From: Anoplolepis gracilipes
Taxonomy: Eukaryota; Arthropoda; Insecta; Hymenoptera; Formicidae
Direction: 5' to 3'
Assembly (NCBI RefSeq): GCF_047496725.1
Contig: NC_132986.1
Coordinates: 2,070,001-2,134,000, forward strand
DNA: 64,000 nucleotides
The notes beneath the pieces were generated by a model, which was given only the letters and a program-made list of their open reading frames with translations, was not told the origin of the DNA and did not search any database. This document shows, piece after piece, positions 56,018 to 64,000 of the stretch (position 1 is the first letter of the stretch; each line of letters opens with the position of its first letter). Both the position numbers and the translations under genes were made by a program.

Positions 56018-59000
56018 CCATTTTTTTAACTTTGTATTTTATACATTTCTTTAAAATTGAATTACACTGCATCTATTCTGCACGAGATAAGCATACTTGT
56101 TACTCATTTTTATTACGAAAAATATAATAAGCTATAATATAATATTATTAATAAATATTATTTCTACCGTATTACTATTTGTACTATTTTATAATAATTA
56201 GATTCTTATTCTAAATAAAATATATTATAATTTTTAAATTGAATTAATCACATTGGCTAATATTTAAAGTGTACTTTTTTAATCGAATACATCGGAACCT
56301 AACACATGAAAATCCACATAATTATTATTTAATATATTATAATTTAACTTCATATTTTATAATCCCTAGAATCTTTATTTAATATATTATAATTTTCCTC
56401 TATATTTTATTCTAATGTAATCTAAAGTTAAATGGAATTTACGATAACACAAGATCTAAAATCTCATTTTGCAAACTTGAGATAACTAAATTCTGATGAT
56501 GCACAGCATTGAAATTATACGTCAGGAATCTGACTAATTTTCGTGAAAGTTTCTTACTTTTAAGCGTTAGAGGTAGCAAACGTGACTTTGTAAAGTAATA
56601 AAATGCTGCCTAATGTAAAGGCGCGCGTGTCACACGAATCTCGCAGCTCGTTTCAAGTTTTAACGTTCCATTGCTTGACCACACTGGGCGCACGGTCGCG
56701 TTTCATGGCACGAAAGTTTCGTGAAACACGGCCTCTATATTTCAGACAGAGTTAGAAGTCGAGTGTTCAATTTCCGCCAACTATTTTTCATTAGCAATAT
56801 TTTATTCAATATCATTAATAAATTAAAAGTAAAATAATGAAGTTTTGCAAGTCTTATGATAAATTATTTGCTTATATTTATCTTATATTTGTATATTTTA
56901 ATATATATTTTAATTTTAGCTTTAGCTAAAAATTTTTGTTTTCTAACCATTATGATAATAAATAAAAGAAATATGTATATTTGCAGATGTACTATAAAAT
57001 ATATAAATATTATTTATGTTTATTTGTATATTTATTTTATGAAATCAAAAACGTTATAATGATTTTTGCGTATGATAGATTATATCAATATTGTATTACC
57101 ACAAACAGTTTTGTCAATCAGTAGCGTAAAAAAAATAATTTTTTTTTACTTATAGTTTCATAATATTAACTTAAATTCTATATATTTTTTTACTATATGC
57201 AGAATTCACATGCGTGTAATATGATGGTAAATTTTTTGCATTTTACCTTTATTAGGAAGTTATATCCAATATATTCAATATGCTTTTTCGTAGTAAAAAG
57301 AAGGATAGACATGCTTTCGCCTTCACGGTTACGCGAGTTCCAAAGAAAATATCATTCTTGTCTGTGTAGTTCTGAGAATATTACTCCGATCCTTATTTTC
57401 TTTCTCGTCTATTCGTTAAGAATAGAAAATACGGGATACTTCCAGACTGGACGTTGCTAATCCACAACGTTATCCAGCGTGATCGTCCCTAGACTATGTG
57501 ATTTATATCGCAGATCTTAGAGCTACAGGTGGATTTATAAGTCTGCTAAATCTATCCTCTAACTATGTAAAAAATTCGTAAAAAATTCTACATTCTTGTA
57601 AAATAGATTTCCCGAATTTTGAACTATTTATCTTAAACTTATCAACATACCTGTAAAGGATCTTTTATCTAAAAAAATTAATTCTAGATATTGTGTGTCA
57701 AAAGTTTTTCTTCTAAAATATATCATCTACGTATTTTATATAATAATTTTATTCACTACTCGGTTTTGACGTTATTAGAATGCTTGAGAGAGGATAATAA
57801 TAAGAACAAAAATTTCATTGACTTGAAAATGTAATTAAAATTAATTTAAAAGAAGTTGAGTAAAAAATCTCTAATTTTTCGCGCATTCTACTGAAATAAT
57901 GACAAGTTTGTTTTGATATCGAAAAACTGGAAGTAGAGCTCTAAAATATATTTCAGTCATATTCATAATAAAAGAATGGAACATATCCTTTTCATACGGT
58001 TGTCATTATTAAAATGTCATCCGAAATCCACGTTTCGATTTTTCAAACATCATCCTTTGATTGAAACTGGTTTGAAAATTCGTTTAATTTTCATAATCGA
58101 AGAAAATTGTCGATTGGATGGGTAGGAAATTTATTTAAAAAACGTGTATTAAATATCGGCCACACGATATGAGGTCATTAAACCTGTTTCAACGACACCG
58201 CTTGTTTTGCGTGATGTACAATATAAACTATGACGGTAGCAAGTATTTACGGACAATATTTGTCGACTCGCGTGTGTCGCGTGCGTTTGCGCGTGTACGT
58301 GTACGTGTGCGCGTGTTACCTATGATAAAATTATCCGACGATGATAACGGGGAAGAATATTAAGTTCTGTCGAAGAACATTAAAATAAGCGCTATTAAAT
58401 ATTGCGGATTATATTCGCTCGAGAAATTCTCGAGAGGCTGAAACGCGTCTCGGCATTAACTTATTCGACATCTCGGTACACAAATTGTAATAATGGTCGT
58501 TTCGGATGTTGACGAGTAAATAAATGTCGCTATTATCGTATATTAATATTTCGTACGCTGTTTATTCGTAAACGCCGCGTATACACGCGCGTATTTATTT
58601 CAATGTTATAAGTATTTTAATATATTGAGCGAAACAGCTTTGTAAACAATCACGAAATATTCCTTTCATTGTATTAACTTTGCTTTAATTAAAATATTGG
58701 TTATTTGATATATACAGTAACGATAAACACAATTATTCTTCTGATACAGTTGAGAGAAAGGGATTACACATCGTGCGAAAATATAATAATTTATCAAATT
58801 ATATAGTCAATGTTATGGAATAATAACAATTTACAGTATTCAAATCTTTCATTTATTATTGCGTTATCAAGTAAATATAAAAGAAACATTCTCTACGTTG
58901 AAAAATAAATTTTTGTGTCTCGAAAATTTTCCCGAAAATAAGTAAAGTTTAGTACTGTATGATTTTGGTTTCTATGTATTTTAAGGATTCATCTTTGATA

Positions 59001-61096
59001 TTGTGAATATAATGTGCTAAATATAACTTGTTATATACGTACTAATTTAAAGTTTCCCGGTTGCTCGCGTATGCTTAAGCAAAATTTGTCCTGCCAATTC
59101 TTCGCGTTCTTTCTTCTCTCTGGATGCCCGACTGTCTACGCGTCGGCCAGGTGTATCTTTTTGGTAGTGAGATTTTTGGCTCGCCATCAAGTTGAATGTT
59201 TTGGCTAGCCGGTGGTACGGTACCGCCTTGTCTACCGTGCTTACGCGCGACAGATAAAAAAAAATAGTCGCGCGTGAGCTTGCGAACAGCAAAGAGAAAA
59301 CTTATTTTATCCTCGTCAGGGACGTGCGAACGGAGTGTTTTGTATTAACGCCTTGATGAATAATATGTTTTCGTTTTTTTTTTTTTTTATATATTTTAAT
59401 TCTCTAATTATAAGATAGAGGTGATTAAAAAGTTTGTTTCATACTTTTATCTTTAAAAATAAATTTGCTTTTTAATTATAGCATACAAGCATACTGAATT
59501 TTCTATATGTGCATTAATTTGATAAATCAATAAATCTCTTATCTTTTTTGATGCTGCCTGGAATTAATTTTCTGTGGGGTAAAAATTATTTTTGTTATTA
59601 AATGCAACATTTTGATTGCTATGAATAATAAAAACATATTTTTTATTGATATTAAACAAATATTTTCAACTGTCATAAGTAAAAAATATTAATTGCTATT
59701 ATATATCTTTGCAAAATTCTCGATTTAAATCTAAAGCAATTTTTTTCGAATAACATTCTCTCTTTAAATGTATAAATATATATTTTTTTACATATATATT
59801 ACTTACATCATCAATATATTTATATCTCCAAAGTTAAAAATGGATAATATAAGCAGAGTGATAAATATATTGGATCAAGAAACAGCACTCATTTACCGTC
59901 GAATTTATTATCGGAGGCATATTCTATTTGTGTCTGTGCATGCGAAATGTCGAAGCCCCTAGTGACATTTACAAATTTTATCCCCTCCCTCCGCCCGCCT
60001 ATGGGCCAAAAAAAGAATACTTAACATTCCACGAAACGTGAAATCGGATTCGTGCCCGCAATAAATTTTTCGTCTGCTCTCTGTTTTAAGATCTGATACC
60101 TGACAATATTAAAAGCTTATTTTTTACGTAAGATCGAGTCAGAAATTAATAACTTAATAAACCAGTAACATAATATTGAATAAAGCATAAATAAAAATTT
60201 ATCAATGATGAAACAGTTATTACAACATTAAAAAAGAATTTATGCACATAAATAGTCACATAATTATTAAAAAACAATATAATCATTAATTTGATCATTG
60301 AAAACTAATCGTATTCCATGAAAACACATTTCTCCAATTTCCAATTCTTATTAACAATAATTAATAATAATTTCGTAGGAAACTCAAACTTTATGTCTAA
60401 ATTATTAATATTATTTTACTATAAATGTCAATATTTTTTAATTACGCTTATGAGATAATTAAACTGAATTATGTATATTATTTTGATAATCACAGCAAAT
60501 TTAAGTACAGATAGATTTTATGAGCTCAATATCTTAGTAAAAATGATCAGCGATAGATTTTATTTGATGTTTGAAAATTTTTTTATTGCATATTTGAAGC
60601 TATAAAACTTTCGTCGGCAAAATTTCATTTTTATCTCTGAAAGTTTCCGATACACACAAGGCTCGGCAGGTAACTTCGCAAGAGGGTGACTTCCTCTCGT
60701 AAACTTGAATATCGTAGTGGAAACAAGAATAATGTTGAAATTATTTTCCTTTGCTCCACAAACCTACATATAGTTTTGTAGAAATTGAAAGGAGACCGCA
60801 CGCAAATTTATCGTCAATTTTTATTGTCCGATAAACGATACTGTCATTCACCTTGAATTTCGAGAGACACTTAATATTCAGAATAAGGTCGATGATAACG
60901 ATTCGAGCGTGTTCTTATCGTGGTAGACGAGATACTTTATTTGCGTATACGCTTGACATATATAGACGGGCAAATCTACGAAGTGGTCTTGACAGGGTAC
61001 CGCCTTCAGTCTACCGTCTGGCAAAAGTATTTCCAAAGAAACGAAGGGGAGACGAGAGAGGTTTACGAGATTTCGCAGAGGAGGAAAGAAAGAATC

Positions 61097-61139
<43 letters not shown>

Positions 61140-61541
61140 GGGAAGTTTTATTTTGTCTTGGTGAGGAGACACGTTTCGAAGAGAGACAGGCTCTCTCTTC
61201 CGTTTGCCTTCTCAAGGCGTTACCCTATTCACCTCCCTCACATCCTATACGACCTGCCACCTTGTCGTATATTTTCGCTGTCCGGGCCCTCTTTCCATTC
61301 TCTTCCCCGGCATCTACGAAATACGAAGGCCGATTTGCCAGAGTTTTATGTGTCAAAACACGTTATCGTATTGGCGACGCGTCTACGACGTCTGCTACGT
61401 CACTTTTATACCGATTTTGCTTCCTATGCCTGCTTTTCCGTTGTCAAAGTGTCCCGAGAAAGGATGTATTTGACACGTGCCGAAAGTTTCCTTGCACGTC
61501 AGCGAGATTCTTTTTACACTGACAATGAGATTGTGCGTGGA
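56018..61541. other. AT-rich noncoding stretch
   Basis: Mostly AT-rich with GC-richer patches at 56.6-56.75 kb, 58.2-58.5 kb (GT/CG-rich, GCGTGTACGTGTACGTG-like), 59.05-59.3 kb and 60.9-61.5 kb. The plus-strand frame 60920-61522 (200 codons) crosses a GA microsatellite (61096-61134) that gives a long Glu/Arg run. Nothing on either side resembles a known domain, so I do not call it a gene. Confidence 0.45.
61096..61134. repeat. (GA)n microsatellite
   Basis: GA run that generates an artificial Arg-Glu repeat in two reading frames. Confidence 0.9.
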
Positions 61542-61780
61542 AATACAGAATGTCTCATTTAAAACGCCTTAATTTAAATTGTGATGATAATACATTAATG
61601 TAACGATATATTGTTTTGTTTATTTTACGTGTCATATGGTAGATGGATTGTACAAATGTTGGAGGAAAATTTAAATTTGACATATCAGAATCACATTGCC
61701 TGTACAGTTCATTTTGGTATGTCAAGTTCCGAAAAGATAGCGAAATAAAAATATGACATTTCAAATGGGACATCCTTTAT
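61542..61780. mobile_element. Short nonautonomous element with imperfect terminal inverted repeats
   Basis: The left end (61542-61566) begins AATACAGAATGTCTCATTT and the right end (61757-61780) read in reverse begins ATAAAGGATGTCCCATTTGA. The 24-bp ends agree at about 80 percent of positions. The 239-bp interior is AT-rich with no ORF of note. The GGATGTCCCATTT-type terminus suggests a fossil MITE or transposon end; the superfamily is not assigned. Confidence 0.5.
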
Positions 61781-62571
61781 ATATACAGGTTCAATTAAAT
61801 TTGTGCGAGAGAGCGTTAAAATTAAATAACTAATTAAATTAAAATTAAAAATAAAAATTGCTAATATCCTGCATATTATTAATCTCTCAGATTATCTCTT
61901 GTCATAACATAAATAGTTAAAAATGTTCTTTTATTTATTAAAAAAATCTAACCACATTTCCTAACTGTTTGAAAAGCAAATCCATTTCATTGTCTCGCTT
62001 TATCCTTTCCATCAAGATATTCAAGGAACGTGAGTCCCTTAGTAAGCCGCTGCAAATAAAGGGGGCGGATGATCGGGTCTATAAGGGTCGACGCGTCGGG
62101 AATCAACGAGGCGAAATAGCCTCGTAAAAGCGACTAACAATGTTTCACGAGACCATGTTTCACTCGCTGCACTCTCACCTGGGCCGTCTCTCCTCGGACC
62201 GAGTGCGCGCGCGTGTGGCGTACCTAAATAAATCATTATTTCGGTAAAGTGCTGCCGTCCTGAATAAAACAGTGCGCTACGAAGTGCATGGTTTTAGGTC
62301 GGTTTATAGTAAGAGGTAACGGAGCGTAACGGGATGCGCGTTTTCATGGATTAATTAGCCATACACAAGCCACCGTCGAATTTGCTAGTGTACCTACTGT
62401 CTCCCGATGTGCATCGTCGTATATCGCGAAAATCGAGAAAAAGCTAATGCGTGCCGTCTCCGGGATTCGCGATAAATTATTAAGTCGCACCCCGGGTTTT
62501 CCTTTGCAACCGACCGGCTGTAATAGTTAAGTTTTCAGGATGGTTTTCAGGGATTCACATATAATCAAGTT

Positions 62572-62578
<7 letters not shown>

Positions 62579-62644
<66 letters not shown>
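62579..62644. repeat. (CT)n microsatellite
   Basis: About 33 CT dinucleotides with one interruption near the end. Confidence 0.95.
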
Positions 62645-62898
62645 GACACATAGCTATGAAAGCTACAAAGCAGCAGCGGTGACGATAGCGGTGATTCTGT
62701 ATGTACTAGAACCACTTTCAGGAACGAGTCGACGAAACGATGCCCCTTTTGCTGCCCTTTGCGAAACGCTCTCGCACGTTGGTGGAAAGCAACCAACATC
62801 GGTTTGGTATTTTGTTGCCTTTAATGTGGTTCCCGTAAAGGGCGCTCTGACGGCGAGACGGTGATGGACATTCGTGTGACAGAAATATATACATATAC

Positions 62899-62904
<6 letters not shown>

Positions 62905-62934
<30 letters not shown>
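62905..62934. repeat. (AT)n microsatellite
   Basis: About 15 AT dinucleotides preceded by imperfect ATAC units. Confidence 0.9.
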
Positions 62935-62936
<2 letters not shown>

Positions 62937-64000
62937 CGCGATTCGTATTTAACTTCGACTGAGATTAATTAATTCCTTTAGGTACATACGTTCTATTTAT
63001 TGAAATAGAAATTTGTATATTTTTCATCGTTGATGTATGCAATTATCTCGACATAATGTTATGTTATGGATATTCTAGAAATTTTAAAAAAATTCTTGGA
63101 TGGATTTTGTTTTTCAAATTGAAAATTCTAAAAATAATTAAAAAGCATAATCTTCATATTTATATGGTAATTTCCATATTTTCAGTTATTATATATGCGT
63201 ATTTTCTTTTCGTCATATTTCACACATTTTTTACTTAAAAAATATTTCTAACAAAATGGTCCAAAAGAATTTAATTTGTTGATAATAGTGAATTTTTTTT
63301 AAGGCAAATAAACATCATATCTTGTGTGTCAGAAGTGTTTAAAACTACATAGAAATCTCATACATATAACTCGTCGTTTAATTGCTGTTCTTAAAGTCAC
63401 GTTTTTTTTTACATAATTAACAGATTCTTTCTTTTAGATTCGATGATAAGTTAGTTACTTTATTATCCGAATATATTTTTATAATGCACATACGCAGTGG
63501 ATTTATGTACAGTCAACTTGATTGCCAGACGAAGAAATACGTTTAACTACACCTGAGGTTGTAACGTGTCACGGGAGTAATATTTATTCTTTTGATGCGG
63601 GAGTACTGATAAGAACGAGGAAACTGATATTAGTTACTATCCATGTATTACTGTGCATCGATTTCACAATTTTCACCTGTGCATTATCATAACGCATAAT
63701 TCATTCTGACGCTTAAAGCTAATCGATTGTAAAAATATGTATAAATAATTTTATATTAATAAAAGTTTCGATAATATTCTAAGCTCATACTTTAACTATA
63801 ATATCTATCGCGCATGCCGACATTACAACTTTAGCATGCTGATATATTTGTGAAATCAAAAATTATTTTAATATTGATAAAATAATTTTTTAATAAAAAT
63901 ATGTAAAGTATTTAAGAATCCATTTTAGTATTAAATATTTTATATACATATATTTTTATACAGTCGAGCTTTAAGCATAAAAATGAGTTATATGATATAA

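Larger units (their letters stand above)
61781..64000. other. Noncoding stretch to the window edge
   Basis: A GC-rich island at 62.0-62.5 kb contains a minus-strand segment ending in a CCAG|GTGAGA donor-like site (about 62180) after a TTTAG acceptor-like site (about 62228). This might be a noncoding 5' exon, but no coding sense supports it. The rest is AT-rich. Confidence 0.4.

Noticed and set aside
60920..61522. 200-codon plus-strand ORF
   Set aside because: It crosses a GA microsatellite and a GC-rich island, with overlapping equally long frames. No domain, no splice context.

Overview
The window looks like insect nuclear DNA, most likely a hymenopteran such as an ant. Genes have short phase-matched exons with GT-AG introns. 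Intergenic DNA is AT-rich, full of microsatellites, with scattered GC-richer islands in which CpG is not depleted. The two complete or near-complete proteins, Nopp140 and Mad2, are animal-type and fit insects. The order-level assignment is inference; no marker in the window fixes the species.

Gene content is concentrated in the first 5 kb. On the minus strand (95-3402) lies the Nopp140 (NOLC1) gene, a nucleolar and Cajal-body phosphoprotein. It has a LisH-like N-terminal exon, one long exon carrying 12 acidic-serine blocks, and then alternative 3' exons. One 81-nt exon begins the conserved SRP40 C-terminal domain, whose remainder must lie left of the window. The other is a terminal RGG-rich exon. 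This is the True/RGG isoform architecture known from Drosophila Nopp140. A divergent promoter of 557 bp with six CCAAT boxes and an E2F-like site separates it from Mad2 (3960-4745, plus strand, three exons, 211 codons), the spindle-checkpoint HORMA protein. The shared promoter suggests that both genes are tied to proliferation.

From about 4.7 to 42.9 kb I find no gene I can defend: AT-rich intergenic or intronic DNA, microsatellites, two long inverted repeats (here and at 55.9 kb), a small exact tandem duplication and a degenerate tandem array near 27 kb.

At 43.9-44.05 kb on the minus strand is the last coding exon of an EGF-domain protein. It starts exactly before the fifth EGF cysteine, the intron position typical of EGFR ligands, and ends without a transmembrane segment, which points to a secreted Vein-like ligand. 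Its earlier exons were not found in the remaining 20 kb, so 44-64 kb is probably a large intron (or upstream sequence) of that gene. Downstream of its stop codon, in the same frame, are two unusually long open stretches (43217-43768 and 42998-43213) of uncertain status. A TIR-bearing fossil element sits at 61.5-61.8 kb. No tRNA, rRNA, CRISPR array or intact transposase gene was recognised.
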